Source: Martinezella rhizogenes (GTDB lineage Bacteria; Pseudomonadota; Alphaproteobacteria; Rhizobiales; Rhizobiaceae). Taken from it: 64,000 bases of DNA. Under the pieces are notes generated by a model that saw only the letters and a list, made by a program, of their open reading frames with translations, did not search any database and was not told the DNA's origin. The position numbers and the translations under genes are program-made. Location: NCBI RefSeq assembly GCF_000799715.1, contig NZ_JUHG01000013.1, positions 496,001 through 560,000 on the forward strand, read 5' to 3'. Of this stretch, positions 43,990 through 54,393 are shown in pieces. Numbering within the stretch: position 1 is the stretch's first letter; the number at the start of each line of letters is the position of its first letter.

Positions 43990-44733
43990 GTGAGACCCCG
44001 CACGACACTCAAGACGATGAAGCCCCTGACCCGCGCGCCCCTGCTGCATGTGTCCGTGCAGGAGAGCCTCAGAGCCTACGTCGCCGATAACACGCTTCAG
44101 CCCGGCGCCATGCTGCCAGCCGAAGGGGAGCTTGCCCATCAGCTTGGGGTCAGCCGCAATTCACTGCGCGAAGGCATCAAGGCGCTGGAATCGCTCGGCG
44201 TGCTGGAATCGCGGCGTGGCGTCGGCATCTTCGTCAAAGCCTTCTCCTTCGAGCCGCTGCTCGACAACCTCGCCTATGGGCTTGGCGGCGCGCTCCGCCA
44301 GATCGAGGAGGTCCTGGAGATCCGCCGCACGCTGGAAGTCGGCCTCATCGGCAAAACCCTGGAGATCATCGGCGAGGAGGATATTGCCGAGCTCAGGGCC
44401 ACCGTGAACCGCATGCGCGTACATGCCGAGAAGGGAGAGGCCTTCGCCGAGGACGACCAGCTTTTCCACCGCCTGCTCTTTCGTTGCCAGGGTAACGAGA
44501 CGCTCGTCCGGCTCATCGATGTCTTCTGGATGGCCTTCTACAAGGCCTCCGACTTCGTCAACCTCGACAACCTCGATCCGGTCGGCACCTGGAAGGATCA
44601 CGCGGCAATCGTCGACGCGGTGGAGGCGCGGGACCTTGAGGAGGCCAAGCTAAGGCTGGACCGCCATTACCAGGGCATTTCCCGGGTGATCGCCAATAAC
44701 AAGACGAATTCAAATGTGGGAGGAACACAATGA
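43990..44733 (+). CDS. GntR/FadR-family regulator
   Basis: A 247-residue regulator (238 if the ATG at 44017 is used instead of the GTG at 43990; neither has a strong ribosome binding site). The winged helix occupies about residues 30-85 (LPAEGELAHQLGVSRNSLREGIKALESLGVL) and the FCD-type ligand domain follows (EEVLEIRRTLEVGLIG, DQLFHRLLFRCQGN). It is coupled (ATGA) to the binding-protein gene of a dipeptide-type ABC operon, which it presumably controls. Confidence 0.88.
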   Translation: MRPRTTLKTMKPLTRAPLLHVSVQESLRAYVADNTLQPGAMLPAEGELAHQLGVSRNSLREGIKALESLGVLESRRGVGIFVKAFSFEPLLDNLAYGLGGALRQIEEVLEIRRTLEVGLIGKTLEIIGEEDIAELRATVNRMRVHAEKGEAFAEDDQLFHRLLFRCQGNETLVRLIDVFWMAFYKASDFVNLDNLDPVGTWKDHAAIVDAVEARDLEEAKLRLDRHYQGISRVIANNKTNSNVGGTQ

Positions 44734-46316
44734 ATCGACTGTCCAGACTGTCATCGTCCATTGCACTTGCCGCGATGGCGGCAACCGTGAGCATCCCGGC
44801 TATTTCCGCTCCGGCGTGGGCGGCAACGCTCTCCGGCGGGTTCGATGTCGGACCCGGCGGTTTCCAGGGTAACTTCAATCCGCTGGCGGCCACCGGCGGC
44901 TTCACCTGGCTCAGCGTCTACTACGAGCCGCTGGTAAGCTATGACGAGAAACTGCAGAAAGTCGTCGGCGTGCTCGCCTCGTCCTACGAGGTCAGCGCCG
45001 ATCAGCGCAGCTACACCTTCAAGCTCACTGACGCGAAATGGCACGACGGAAAGGCATTCACGGCAAAGGATGCGAAGTTCACCATGGAGCTCGCAAAGAA
45101 CCCCAAGACCGGCTCCGTTCTCGCCGCCCGGCTGACGGCCGTCTCCTCGATCGAGACACCGGACGTCAAAACGTTGGTCGTCAAGCTCAGCACGCCATCA
45201 GCCAGCCTGATCGACACGATGACCAAGATCATGATGCTGCCAGAGCATGCGCTATCGCAGATCCCCGCCGACCAGCTCGCCAAGAATAGCTGGTGGTCCA
45301 CCGCGCCGATCGGCACTGGCCCCTTCAAATTCATTCGCTACGTGGCGGACCAATATGTCGAGCTTTCGGCCAATGCCGACTATCGCGGCGGCAAGCCGGC
45401 GCTGGAAAAGCTGATCGACCGATACTTTGCCAATCCGGCGGCGGCGATCTCGGCGCTCCGAGCCGGCGAAATCCAGTTCACCTATGTCGATTCCAACGAT
45501 GTGCCGACCTTCAAGGGCAATGCCGATTTTCGGGTGATCGAGGGTGAGTCCTTCGTGGTGAACTATCTCGGTTTCAACCATGATTCACCGATCTGGAAGG
45601 ATCTGCGCATCCGGCAGGCAGTCATGTATGCCATCAACCGACCCGCCATCGTCCAAAGCCTTTATGGCGGTGCCGCCAAACAGGCCAATTGCGCCTATGT
45701 CGCCGACCAGCTCGTGTCGAAAGACGTCGAGCCCTATGGCTATGACCCGGAAAAGGCCAAGCAATTGCTGAAAGAGGCCGGCTGGGACAAGATCAATGGC
45801 GACAAGCCGATTACCTTGCTGACCTATTACACCACGCCGCTTGCGGCCAATGTCATGGCGGCCCTGCAGGCCATGCTTGCCCAGGTCGGCATCAACGTGA
45901 CGCCGCGCGCGGTCGATACGCCAACCTTCAACAGCATCGTGCTTAATCCGAAACCGGATGTCGCGCAGTTCCAGATGATCTATGCCGGCCTGCAAAACGG
46001 CCCCGATCCGAGTAGCATCAATGCCGGCCTTAATGAAAAACAGATCCCACCGGCCGGCGCCAATGTGGTGCGCGCCCGCATGCCGGATCTGACCACAGCG
46101 CTCGACGCTGCGCTCGGCGAAACGGACCTCACCAAGCGCAACACCCGCTATCAGGATGTCTGCAAGGTGATGAATGGCGAGCTTCCCTGGGCAACGCTCT
46201 GGGTGGCGAACCGTTATGGCGTCGTCTCCTCCAAGGTAAAAGACTTCGTCTGGACGCCGGCGCCGGGTGGCGGACCTTACCAGGCCCATCCGGAAAAATG
46301 GTCGCTCGCCGAATAG
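44730..46316 (+). CDS. Family 5 ABC substrate-binding protein (DppA type)
   Basis: A 528-residue periplasmic protein with a Sec signal peptide (cleavage near residue 31, APAWA). FNPLAATGGFTWLSVYYEPL, AKWHDGKAFTAKDAKFTMEL and DLRIRQAVMYAINRPAIV are the typical segments of peptide/nickel/oligosaccharide-binding proteins. It captures the cargo for the two permeases and two ATPases downstream. The cargo is not evident; such proteins in rhizobia bind peptides, opines or oligosaccharides. Confidence 0.92.
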   Translation: MNRLSRLSSSIALAAMAATVSIPAISAPAWAATLSGGFDVGPGGFQGNFNPLAATGGFTWLSVYYEPLVSYDEKLQKVVGVLASSYEVSADQRSYTFKLTDAKWHDGKAFTAKDAKFTMELAKNPKTGSVLAARLTAVSSIETPDVKTLVVKLSTPSASLIDTMTKIMMLPEHALSQIPADQLAKNSWWSTAPIGTGPFKFIRYVADQYVELSANADYRGGKPALEKLIDRYFANPAAAISALRAGEIQFTYVDSNDVPTFKGNADFRVIEGESFVVNYLGFNHDSPIWKDLRIRQAVMYAINRPAIVQSLYGGAAKQANCAYVADQLVSKDVEPYGYDPEKAKQLLKEAGWDKINGDKPITLLTYYTTPLAANVMAALQAMLAQVGINVTPRAVDTPTFNSIVLNPKPDVAQFQMIYAGLQNGPDPSSINAGLNEKQIPPAGANVVRARMPDLTTALDAALGETDLTKRNTRYQDVCKVMNGELPWATLWVANRYGVVSSKVKDFVWTPAPGGGPYQAHPEKWSLAE

Positions 46317-46382
46317 GCGCGGCACTCCCGCAGCGTGAGGGTGGCGCGTTCAACTGCGCCATCCCAACAGGGGACGGTTTTC

Positions 46383-47342
46383 ATGCTCCAGTATAGTGCT
46401 CGGCGCCTTTTGATTGGATTGGGAATGCTGCTCGCCGTGAGCCTGCTGACCTTCATCCTCCTGCGTCTCACGCCCGGCGATCCGATCGATGCCTATGTCG
46501 ATCCGAACGTGCCAATGTCGCCGGCCGATCTTGTGGAATTGCGGACCCGGCTCGGCCTCGATCGCCCATTGCCGGTGCAATATCTCGCGTGGCTGAAGGA
46601 GGCGCTTGCCGGCAATCTCGGCTACTCGATCAAGAGGTTCGACCAGCCAGTGCTCGATCTTGTGCTGTCGCGCATCGGCCCGACGCTGCTCCTGATGGGA
46701 TCGGCGATCGTGATCGCGGTCGTGGCCGGCGTGGCAATCGGGGTTGTCAGCGCCGTGCGCCGCAACTCACTGCTCGATGTCTCCTTCTCCGTCTTCGCGC
46801 TCGCCGGGATTTCGAGCCCCGCCTTCCTCAGTGCCCTGATCGGACTCTACATCTTCTCCGTCAGGCTCCATTGGATGCCGTCCGGCGGCATGCTGACACC
46901 GGGGGCGGATTTCTCCGTCACCGATCTGCTGCGTCACCTCATTCTGCCTGCCTCGCTTCTCGCCATCGCGCAGGCAGCTCTCATCACCCGCTACATGCGC
47001 GCCTCGCTGCTTGAAGTGCTCAATCAGGATTATGTGCGCACCGCCCGCGCCAAAGGCGTCTATGAATTCTGGGTCATCGCCAAGCACGCGCTGCGCAACG
47101 CGCTGCTTCCCGTCGTGACACTCATCGGCTCGACCATCGGCCTTGCGATCGGCGGCGCCATCTTCATCGAGAGTGTTTTCAACTGGCCGGGCATGGGGCT
47201 GCTGCTGGTGGACGCCGTCGGCGCGCGCGACTATCCGGTCATCATGGGCGCGACACTGGTGATCGGCGCCTGCGTCATCGTCGTCAACCTCCTGACGGAC
47301 ATCACCTATGCGGTGATCGATCCGCGCATCAAGGTGGGTTGA
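46383..47342 (+). CDS. ABC permease (DppB type)
   Basis: A 319-residue inner-membrane permease with six hydrophobic segments. The N-terminal [15 protein letters not shown] and the loop [30 protein letters not shown] are characteristic of DppB/OppB proteins. The ATG at 46383 has AGGGGAC upstream; an in-frame upstream extension to 46335 has no support. It follows the binding protein after 66 bp and abuts the dppC-type gene. Confidence 0.92.
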   Translation: MLQYSARRLLIGLGMLLAVSLLTFILLRLTPGDPIDAYVDPNVPMSPADLVELRTRLGLDRPLPVQYLAWLKEALAGNLGYSIKRFDQPVLDLVLSRIGPTLLLMGSAIVIAVVAGVAIGVVSAVRRNSLLDVSFSVFALAGISSPAFLSALIGLYIFSVRLHWMPSGGMLTPGADFSVTDLLRHLILPASLLAIAQAALITRYMRASLLEVLNQDYVRTARAKGVYEFWVIAKHALRNALLPVVTLIGSTIGLAIGGAIFIESVFNWPGMGLLLVDAVGARDYPVIMGATLVIGACVIVVNLLTDITYAVIDPRIKVG

Positions 47343-47345
47343 GCG

Positions 47346-48221
47346 ATGCTGGCTCGATCCCCCACCCGCAGCCCCGGCCCGCTCGCCCGTGCCTTCGAGC
47401 GCTTCCTGTTCAATCGGCTTGCCCTCTTCGGCGTTTGCTTGATTATCCCGATGCTCGCGCTGATCCTCTCCTATCCGCTATGGTGGAGCTTCAAGCCGAA
47501 CGACATCGACCTGCTTGCCATGAACAGCGGGCCGACCGCCAAACACTGGTTCGGCACCGACGGCGTCGGCCGCGACGTCTTTGCCCGCGTCCTTGAGGGC
47601 GGCCGCATCTCGCTGCTCGTCGCCATCGGATCGACAGCGATCTCCGCCGCCATCGGCTTCCTGGTCGGCGCCATCTCAGCGCTTGCCGGCCGCTTCGCGG
47701 ATGCGATCACCATGCGTTTCGTCGATCTGGTCATGACGCTGCCGCCGGTGATCTTCCTTCTGGTGCTCGCCTCGATCGCCGGCACCGGCATCTGGCCGAC
47801 GGTCCTCGTCATCTCGCTGCTCTCCTGGCCGCTGCTGGCGCGCATGATCCGCTCGCGCCTCCTCGAATTGCGCGAGCGCGACTTTGTGATCGCGGCGCGC
47901 GGCATGGGCGCCGGTCTCCCGCACCTGCTTCTGCGCCACGGTCTGCCGAACTCGATCGACATTCTCGTCGTCTTCGCGACGCTGCAGATCGCCAATTCCA
48001 TCCTGCTCGAAGCCGGCCTTTCCTTCCTCGGGCTGGGTATCGCCCCGCCCGCCGCAAGCTGGGGCAACATGCTGAATGCCGCCCGCTCGACGGCCGTGTT
48101 CGAGCAATATCCCTGGCAATGGCTCTTTCCCGGCGGCGCACTCGTCCTTGCCGTCCTTGCCATCAACTTCATCGGCGATGGCCTTCGCGATGCCTTCGAC
48201 CCCCGTACTGAGCGAAACTAA
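47346..48221 (+). CDS. ABC permease (DppC type)
   Basis: A 291-residue inner-membrane permease. [24 protein letters not shown] near residue 60-80 and the loop [26 protein letters not shown] are diagnostic of DppC/OppC subunits. The start is 3 bases after the DppB-type stop. Downstream lies a DHDPS-family aldolase gene rather than the usual ATPase, which is unusual for this operon type. Confidence 0.92.
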   Translation: MLARSPTRSPGPLARAFERFLFNRLALFGVCLIIPMLALILSYPLWWSFKPNDIDLLAMNSGPTAKHWFGTDGVGRDVFARVLEGGRISLLVAIGSTAISAAIGFLVGAISALAGRFADAITMRFVDLVMTLPPVIFLLVLASIAGTGIWPTVLVISLLSWPLLARMIRSRLLELRERDFVIAARGMGAGLPHLLLRHGLPNSIDILVVFATLQIANSILLEAGLSFLGLGIAPPAASWGNMLNAARSTAVFEQYPWQWLFPGGALVLAVLAINFIGDGLRDAFDPRTERN

Positions 48222-48240
48222 CCACTGAGAGAAAGCCAAC

Positions 48241-49158
48241 ATGAGCAAATTCAAGGGTGTTGTCCCCCCCGTCGTTACGCCGCTCAAGGCGGATTTCACC
48301 GTCGATTACGCCTCCTATACGCGGGTGCTGGAGCATCTGATCGACGCTGGCTGCCACGGCCTCTTCGTGCTCGGCTCGACGAGCGAGGTGGTCTTCCACG
48401 ACGAAAAGACCCGGCAGGAGATCATCGAGCACTCGGCCAAGGTGATCAACGGCCGTGTACCGCTGATCGTCGGCGTGATCGACCCCACGACCGACCGGGT
48501 CATTAATCACGCGAAGATCGCCAAGGCAGCAGGCGCCGATGCGGTCGTCGTCACCGCCCCCTTCTACACCGTCACCAGCCAGCCGGAGATCCTCGATCAT
48601 TTTCGCTATATCCGCGATGCGGTCGACGTGCCGCTGATCGCCTATGACATCCCAGTCTGCGTGCATGTGAAGCTGCAACGACAGACGACCGTAACCCTCG
48701 CCCGCGAAGGCACGATCATCGGGGTCAAGGATTCCAGCGGCGATGATGGCAATTTCCGTTACTTGCTGCTCGATCTCGCAGATCGGAAAGACATTTTCCT
48801 GATGACCGGCTCGGAAATCGTCGTCGACAACGCGCTGTTGATGGGCGCGCATGGTGTCGTGCCCGGCATCGCCAATGTCGATCCGCATGGCTATGTCCGC
48901 CTCTGGGATGCCGCCCAACGCGGCGACTGGGCGGCCGCTCGCAAGGAGCAGGAACGCCTCTGCCGGCTGTTCGAGATCGTCTGGGTGGCGCAAGGCCGTG
49001 TCAGCGGTGGCGCGTCCGGCATCGGCGCCTTCAAGGCGGCGATGAAGAGCCTGGGGATCATCGACACCGCGCTGATGCCCAGACCACGCGCCGCCCTCAA
49101 CGACGCCGAGACCGGCAAAATCAACGATATTTTGCGCGCCACCGGCCTGCTTGACTGA
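48241..49158 (+). CDS. Dihydrodipicolinate synthase / N-acetylneuraminate lyase family protein
   Basis: A 305-residue (beta/alpha)8 class I aldolase. The Schiff-base lysine is K163 in [10 protein letters not shown], and the conserved [10 protein letters not shown] (in place of the more usual GTTGE) and YDIPV occur in their expected places. Family members split or form 2-keto acids (keto sugars, hydroxyprolines, sialic acids). Lying inside a dpp-type importer operon, it probably degrades the imported compound rather than making lysine. Substrate unknown. Confidence 0.88.
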   Translation: MSKFKGVVPPVVTPLKADFTVDYASYTRVLEHLIDAGCHGLFVLGSTSEVVFHDEKTRQEIIEHSAKVINGRVPLIVGVIDPTTDRVINHAKIAKAAGADAVVVTAPFYTVTSQPEILDHFRYIRDAVDVPLIAYDIPVCVHVKLQRQTTVTLAREGTIIGVKDSSGDDGNFRYLLLDLADRKDIFLMTGSEIVVDNALLMGAHGVVPGIANVDPHGYVRLWDAAQRGDWAAARKEQERLCRLFEIVWVAQGRVSGGASGIGAFKAAMKSLGIIDTALMPRPRAALNDAETGKINDILRATGLLD

Positions 49159-50183
49159 TGGTCATGATGCACGAGAGCACTGAGACCATACTCGACATCA
49201 GGGGGCTGCGGACGGTCTTCCGCATCCGCTCTGGCGCGGTGACGGCGGTCGATGATCTCAGTCTTTCTATCGCAGCCGGCGAGACGCTGGCGTTGGTCGG
49301 CGAATCCGGTTCCGGCAAATCGGTAACCAGCCTCTCGGTGATCCGCCTGCTGGCACGCGATATCGGCGCGATCGCGGCCGGCAGCATCCGGCTGAAACGA
49401 AAATCCGGTCAGGTGAGCGATCTCGTGCCGCTCGACGAGAAGGAGATGCGCTCAATTCGCGGCGACGATATCGGCATGATCTTTCAGGAGCCGATGTCGA
49501 GCCTCAATCCGGTCTTTACCATCGGCGACCAGATTTCGGAGCCGATCCGGGTTCATCGCGGGGTAAACCGTAAGGCTGCGATGGATGCGGCCATCGACCT
49601 TCTTGACAGCGTCGGCATTCCCGATGCTAAGCGTCGCGCCGGCCAATATCCGCATGAGCTGTCGGGCGGCATGCGCCAGCGCGCGACGATCGCCATGGCG
49701 CTCGCCTGCAATCCGACGCTGCTGATCGCCGACGAACCGACGACAGCGCTCGACGTCACCATCCAGGCGCAGATCCTCGACCTCCTACGGAAGCTGCAGC
49801 GCGAGCGCGGTATGGCCATGCTGTTCGTGACCCACAATCTCGGTGTGGTCGCCGAGATCGCCCATCGGGTGGCGGTCATGTATGCCGGCCGGATTGTCGA
49901 GACCGGGCCGGTGGGCGAGGTTTTCCGCGATCCGAGACATCCTTATACCATGGGGCTTCTCGCCTCGATGCCAAGGCTCGGCGACGCCAGCCGCATGAAG
50001 CAGGCAGGCGAAAAACTCGCCGCCATTCCAGGCGTGGTACCCGGTCTTATGAACATGCCGGCCGGCTGCGCCTTCGCGCCGCGCTGCACGTTCGCGATCA
50101 ACGCCTGTCGCGCCGCCGTGCCGCCGCTTGCCGAGGTCAATTCAAGTCATCAAAGCCGCTGCATTCGCTGGCAGGAGATCTAG
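49158..50183 (+). CDS. ABC ATP-binding protein (DppD type)
   Basis: A 341-residue ATPase with Walker [14 protein letters not shown], signature [17 protein letters not shown], Walker [15 protein letters not shown] and the C-terminal oligopeptide-type extension with a Cys-containing motif ([14 protein letters not shown]). The start overlaps the aldolase stop as TGATG. It pairs with the DppF-type protein downstream. Confidence 0.93.
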   Translation: MVMMHESTETILDIRGLRTVFRIRSGAVTAVDDLSLSIAAGETLALVGESGSGKSVTSLSVIRLLARDIGAIAAGSIRLKRKSGQVSDLVPLDEKEMRSIRGDDIGMIFQEPMSSLNPVFTIGDQISEPIRVHRGVNRKAAMDAAIDLLDSVGIPDAKRRAGQYPHELSGGMRQRATIAMALACNPTLLIADEPTTALDVTIQAQILDLLRKLQRERGMAMLFVTHNLGVVAEIAHRVAVMYAGRIVETGPVGEVFRDPRHPYTMGLLASMPRLGDASRMKQAGEKLAAIPGVVPGLMNMPAGCAFAPRCTFAINACRAAVPPLAEVNSSHQSRCIRWQEI

Positions 50184-51140
50184 ATGAACGAGCCCCTGCT
50201 TTCCGTTCGCAATCTCGCGAAGCATTATACGACCCGCGGCACCAAGACCTCCGTTCTGCAGGATATCTCCTTCGACATCGGCAAGGGCGAGGTGGTCGGC
50301 CTCGTCGGTGAATCCGGCAGCGGCAAGACGACGATCGGCCGCTCGGTCCTGCGCCTCGTCGAACCCTCGGCAGGCAGCGTCCGTTTCGATGGCATGGACC
50401 TCACCACCCTCTCAGCATCGGCGATGCGGCGGGTCCGTCCGCGCATGCAATACATTTTCCAGGATCCGTTCGCGAGCCTCTCGCCCCGCATGACGATCGG
50501 CGAGATCCTCACCGAGGGCCTGACGATACAGGGCATCGGCACCGCGAAGGACCGGTTGGACCGCGCCCGCACCGCACTCGAGCAAGTGGACCTGCCGGCC
50601 GACGCCATCCATCGCTACGCCCATGAATTTTCCGGCGGCCAGCGCCAGCGCATCGGCATTGCAAGGGCGCTGACGCTCACACCGGATTTCCTGGTGGCCG
50701 ATGAGCCGGTGTCGGCCCTCGACGTATCGATCCAGGCACAGGTCATCAACCTGTTGCGCGACCTGCAGCAGCGCCTCGGCCTTACCATGCTCTTTATCTC
50801 GCATGACCTCGCCGTGGTCGAATATATCTGCGACCGGATCATCGTGCTCTATCTCGGACGCATCATGGAGATCGCGCCGAGTAGCGAGCTCTATATGTCG
50901 CCACAGCATCCCTATACGCGGGCTCTGCTTTCGGCGATCCCCTCGCCCGATCCGGACGCGCGGCGTGACCGACAGATCCTGAAGGGCGACATTCCGAGCC
51001 CCGCCAATCCGCCCAGCGGCTGTGTCTTTCGCACCCGCTGTCCCAACGCGCTGCCGGCCTGCGCCGAAGCCGTTCCGGAGCTGCGGGAAATCTCGCCCGG
51101 TCATTTCAAGGCCTGCATCCGCGATAACCTCTCGAATTGA
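50184..51140 (+). CDS. ABC ATP-binding protein (DppF type)
   Basis: A 318-residue ATPase with Walker A GESGSGKTTIGRS, the sequence FQDPFASLSPRMT typical of DppF/OppF, signature HEFSGGQRQRIGIARAL, Walker B LVADEPVSALD and a C-terminal CVFRTRCPNALPAC motif. It begins immediately after the DppD-type stop and completes a five-gene peptide-type importer. Confidence 0.93.
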   Translation: MNEPLLSVRNLAKHYTTRGTKTSVLQDISFDIGKGEVVGLVGESGSGKTTIGRSVLRLVEPSAGSVRFDGMDLTTLSASAMRRVRPRMQYIFQDPFASLSPRMTIGEILTEGLTIQGIGTAKDRLDRARTALEQVDLPADAIHRYAHEFSGGQRQRIGIARALTLTPDFLVADEPVSALDVSIQAQVINLLRDLQQRLGLTMLFISHDLAVVEYICDRIIVLYLGRIMEIAPSSELYMSPQHPYTRALLSAIPSPDPDARRDRQILKGDIPSPANPPSGCVFRTRCPNALPACAEAVPELREISPGHFKACIRDNLSN

Positions 51141-51201
51141 GGCGTTGCCTGCTCCCATTTCTGCCATCTATGATGACGGAAGCAGCATCGGGGGGGCGGC
51201 A

Positions 51202-51756
51202 TTGAGTGGAAACGAGATAACGATCAGGCACATTAGCGTCGACGAATTCGACATTTTTCGACGGATTCGCCTGGAGGCCCTTCATGCCGAGCCGTCTTCC
51301 TTTGCGAGTAGCGCGGAGGACTGGGAAGTCTTGTCCGACGAGGAATGGCGGCAGCGGCTGAGCGATCCCGTTTTCGTGGCGTTTCGAGATGATCAGCCCG
51401 TCGGCGTGATGGGCTTGCTGCGGCAACGATCAAGCAAGATGGCACATCGCGCCACGCTGATCATGGTCTATGTGCGCAAAGATCTGCGAGGCGTGGGTCT
51501 TGCGAAGGATCTCTTGGACACAGTGATCACCTACGCGCTGAGCGAGGGCATCGTGCAGCTCGAACTGATCGTCAGCTCGGAAAATCCGAGGACGGTAAAC
51601 TTCTATCGCCGGGAAGGCTTCTCCGAAATCGGCAGAATTCCCGGTGGAGTCCGACATAGCGGCCGGGAAATCGACGACATCATGATGGCGCGGCGGCTCA
51701 TGGACCTTCGGCGAGTGCGCACCTGCGACAGCGAAAGCGGTCGCGACGGAGATTGA
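51202..51756 (+). CDS. GNAT-family N-acetyltransferase
   Basis: A 184-residue protein of the GNAT fold: ITIRHISVDEFDIFRRIRLEAL at the start, VYVRKDLRGVGLAKDLLDTVI as the acetyl-CoA-binding motif A, and LELIVSSENPRTVNFYRREGF as motif B. The start is probably TTG at 51202 after GGGGGGCGG; no in-frame ATG is well placed. It follows the importer genes by about 60 bp and may acetylate an imported amine, but linkage to the operon is only positional. Confidence 0.78.
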   Translation: MSGNEITIRHISVDEFDIFRRIRLEALHAEPSSFASSAEDWEVLSDEEWRQRLSDPVFVAFRDDQPVGVMGLLRQRSSKMAHRATLIMVYVRKDLRGVGLAKDLLDTVITYALSEGIVQLELIVSSENPRTVNFYRREGFSEIGRIPGGVRHSGREIDDIMMARRLMDLRRVRTCDSESGRDGD

Positions 51757-51824
51757 TCGCGACGCGATGGATCCAGGTACCGAAGCGTGCATCGCGCCGC
51801 CGGGTTTATGAGGCGCCGCCGACA

Positions 51825-53240
51825 TCAAGACGCCGCTTGTTCGATCTCGCAAAAGGACGCGAGGATGCGGACCCAGGAGCGAATGCCCTTATGAAAGCTC
51901 GAAAGATCGTATTTCTCGTTTGGGCTGTGGATGCGATTGTCGAAGCGGGCAAAGCCGACCAGAAGGGCGTCACAGCCGAGGCGGCGCTTGAACTCACCGA
52001 TGATCGGGATGGAGCCGCCGGTTCCGGCAAGGGCTGCCTCGCGCTGCCATTCGACGGTCAGCGATTCCAACGTCTTGCGCAGGAACGGGCTATCGAGCGG
52101 CATGGTGGTGGCCGGCGCCAGACCATACTCCTTGAAGCTGACCGAGCAGTCCGACGGAACACGCGCCCGCACATGCGCCTGGAATGCGTCTCGGATGGCA
52201 TCGGGATCCTGTCCCTCGACCAGACGGAAGGAGATCTTGGCGCTCGCCTTTGCCGGAATGACCGTCTTGAAGCCATCGCCGGTATAGCCGCCGCTCATGC
52301 CGTTGATCTCGCAACTCGGCCTTGCCCATACCTGTTCGAGGATGGAGCGGCCTTTCTCTCCCGCAGGCACAGAAAGGCCGATATCGCGCAGGAAGCCGTC
52401 CTCATCGAAGGGCAGGCTTTTCCACTGTGCCTTCACGGCCTCGGGTAATTCTCGGACACCATCATAAAAGCCGGCGATCGCCACGCCGCCGTCCAGCGTG
52501 CGCAGGCTGGCAACGATCTCCGAGAGTACCTGTAGCGCATTGCGGGCGGCATTGCCGAACATGCCGGAATGGAGGTCGCGATCGGCACAGGTGATTTCGA
52601 TTTCCTGGCTGACGAGGCCACGTAGCATGGTGGTGACGGCCGGCGTATCGTGATCCCACATGTCGGTATCGCAGACCAGCACCGTATCGGCGGCAAGCTC
52701 GGACGCGGTTCTATCAAGGAAGGGAGCGAGGCTGGGGCTGCCGGCCTCCTCCTCGCCTTCGAAGAGGATGCTGACCTGGATCGGCAGCGCTCCGGTCACG
52801 GATTTCCACGCGCGGCAAGCCTCGACGAAGGTCATCAACTGTCCCTTGTCGTCGGAGGCGCCGCGCGCGACGATCGCGGTGTCTCCATTGTCCATCGGCT
52901 GCAGCACCGGTTCGAAAGGGTCGGTCTTCCAGAGCGGCAGTGGATCGACCGGCTGGACGTCGTAATGGCCATAGAAGAGAACATGCGGCCCGCCGGCCTG
53001 TTTCTCATGGCCGACAACCATCGGATGGCCGGTGGTGTCGCGCACCGATGCATCAAAGCCAATGCTGGCCAGATCGCTCGAAAGCCATTCGGCTGCCCGG
53101 CGGCAATCATCGCGGTAGGCAGGATCGGTGGAGACGCTGGGGATGCGGATGAGATCGAAAAGCCGTTGCAGGCTCTGGTCTATCGTCTGATCGACGTGAG
53201 AAAGCACGGCTTCGATCTGATCGTTCGTGGGCTTGGGCAT
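51825..53240 (-). CDS. M20-family dipeptidase/carboxypeptidase
   Basis: A 471-residue zinc metallopeptidase of the ArgE/DapE/CPG2 group. The metal-site segments are GHYDVQPVDP (His/Asp), GASDDKG (bridging Asp), EGEEEAGS (Glu pair) and CDTDMW; a dimerisation lid domain occupies about residues 205-360. The ATG at 53240 follows AGGAATGCC. It is convergent with the GNAT gene of the dpp-type operon and could hydrolyse an imported dipeptide or acyl amino acid; that link is inference. Confidence 0.9.
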   Translation of the reverse strand: MPKPTNDQIEAVLSHVDQTIDQSLQRLFDLIRIPSVSTDPAYRDDCRRAAEWLSSDLASIGFDASVRDTTGHPMVVGHEKQAGGPHVLFYGHYDVQPVDPLPLWKTDPFEPVLQPMDNGDTAIVARGASDDKGQLMTFVEACRAWKSVTGALPIQVSILFEGEEEAGSPSLAPFLDRTASELAADTVLVCDTDMWDHDTPAVTTMLRGLVSQEIEITCADRDLHSGMFGNAARNALQVLSEIVASLRTLDGGVAIAGFYDGVRELPEAVKAQWKSLPFDEDGFLRDIGLSVPAGEKGRSILEQVWARPSCEINGMSGGYTGDGFKTVIPAKASAKISFRLVEGQDPDAIRDAFQAHVRARVPSDCSVSFKEYGLAPATTMPLDSPFLRKTLESLTVEWQREAALAGTGGSIPIIGEFKRRLGCDALLVGFARFDNRIHSPNEKYDLSSFHKGIRSWVRILASFCEIEQAAS

Positions 53241-53433
53241 TTGGCATTCCTGGCTGCGGGAAAGCGGCATTTTCAGAGGCTGAAAGGACGTCGCCGCCGG
53301 CTACGATTTCGGGGCATCGTAACATCAACCCGCCTGCCATCAAGGTGCAGGATCACATCAGATTTGTCTTGGACGGGCTTTTTCCGCGACATTTTTTCGC
53401 TCTTCGACGCCGAGACAAAATTCAGGCTGTACA

Positions 53434-53447
53434 ACTAACATGTTAGT
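53434..53447. promoter_or_regulatory. Perfect palindrome before the second aldolase operon
   Basis: ACTAACATGTTAGT is a perfect 14-bp palindrome 38 bp upstream of the aldolase start at 53485. A GntR-family gene is the second gene of the operon, making it the likely binder. Binding is inferred. Confidence 0.5.
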
Positions 53448-53484
53448 CTGTATGTACTGACAACACATCTGGGAGGAATGGAAC

Positions 53485-54369
53485 TTGTCGCAGAAATTTG
53501 GCCTATCGGTCGCGCTCACGACGCCCTTCGACAGCAACGGCGATATCGCCATTGACCCGATGATCAAGCAGGCCGAATTGAGCCTTGCCTCGGGATGTTC
53601 CAGCGTCACCCTGTTCGGCACCACTGGCGAGGGCTCTTCGATCGGAACGCAGGAGCGTGAGCATGTGCTCAACGCCTTCTTAAGCGCAGGGATAGCTGCA
53701 AACCACATCATCGTCGGCATCATGGCGGATTCTGTCGAGGATGCTGCCGCCCAAGCCGGATCGGCGCTGTCCAAGGGGGTGCGCAACATCCTGCTGGCAC
53801 CACCTTTTTACTTCAAGAACGTCAGCGACGAGGGCCTGTATCGCTGGTTCTCGGCAGTCTTTGCGCGGCTCGCCGAAAAGGCGCGCGACATCATCGTCTA
53901 CAACATCCCCTCCGTCACCATGGTGCCGCTCTCCGTGGCGCTGATCGGCAGGCTGCGCGCCGCGTTCCCTGGCATCGTCACCGGCGTCAAGGATTCCTCC
54001 GGCGATTGGCCCTTTACCGAGGCGCTGTTGAAGGCGCATGGCGATCTCATCATCCTGATCGGCGATGAGCGCCATTTGGCCAAGGGCGTTCGGCTCGGCG
54101 GTCAGGGCGCGATTTCGGGGATGGCGAATTTCGTGCCCCATGAAGTTCGGCTCATGGCCGAAGAAGGAAAAGATGATCCGCGCGTCGAGGGTTTTGTCCT
54201 CGAATTGCTGAAGTTTCCAGTGACGGCGGCGGTCAAGGTCATGGTGGCGCAACGCTCCGCAGATGAAATCTGGCTTGCAGTTCGCCCGCCGCTGGTTTCA
54301 ATATCCGGCGAAGGACGGAATCACCTTGCGGGCGCGTTCAATGCGCTGTTCAGATCCAAAGCCGCTTAG
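53485..54369 (+). CDS. Dihydrodipicolinate synthase family aldolase
   Basis: A 294-residue class I aldolase with VTLFGTTGEGSSIG, the Schiff-base lysine K169 in [11 protein letters not shown] and YNIPSVT containing the catalytic Tyr. The start is TTG at 53485, 8 bp after GGGAGG; the ATG at 53478 is in a different frame. First gene of an operon with a GntR regulator, ABC sugar importer and PfkB kinase, so it probably cleaves a 2-keto acid derived from the imported compound. It is only distantly alike to the aldolase at 48.2 kb. Confidence 0.87.
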   Translation: MSQKFGLSVALTTPFDSNGDIAIDPMIKQAELSLASGCSSVTLFGTTGEGSSIGTQEREHVLNAFLSAGIAANHIIVGIMADSVEDAAAQAGSALSKGVRNILLAPPFYFKNVSDEGLYRWFSAVFARLAEKARDIIVYNIPSVTMVPLSVALIGRLRAAFPGIVTGVKDSSGDWPFTEALLKAHGDLIILIGDERHLAKGVRLGGQGAISGMANFVPHEVRLMAEEGKDDPRVEGFVLELLKFPVTAAVKVMVAQRSADEIWLAVRPPLVSISGEGRNHLAGAFNALFRSKAA

Positions 54370-54393
54370 GCGAACCGGACAGGGAGGGGACGA

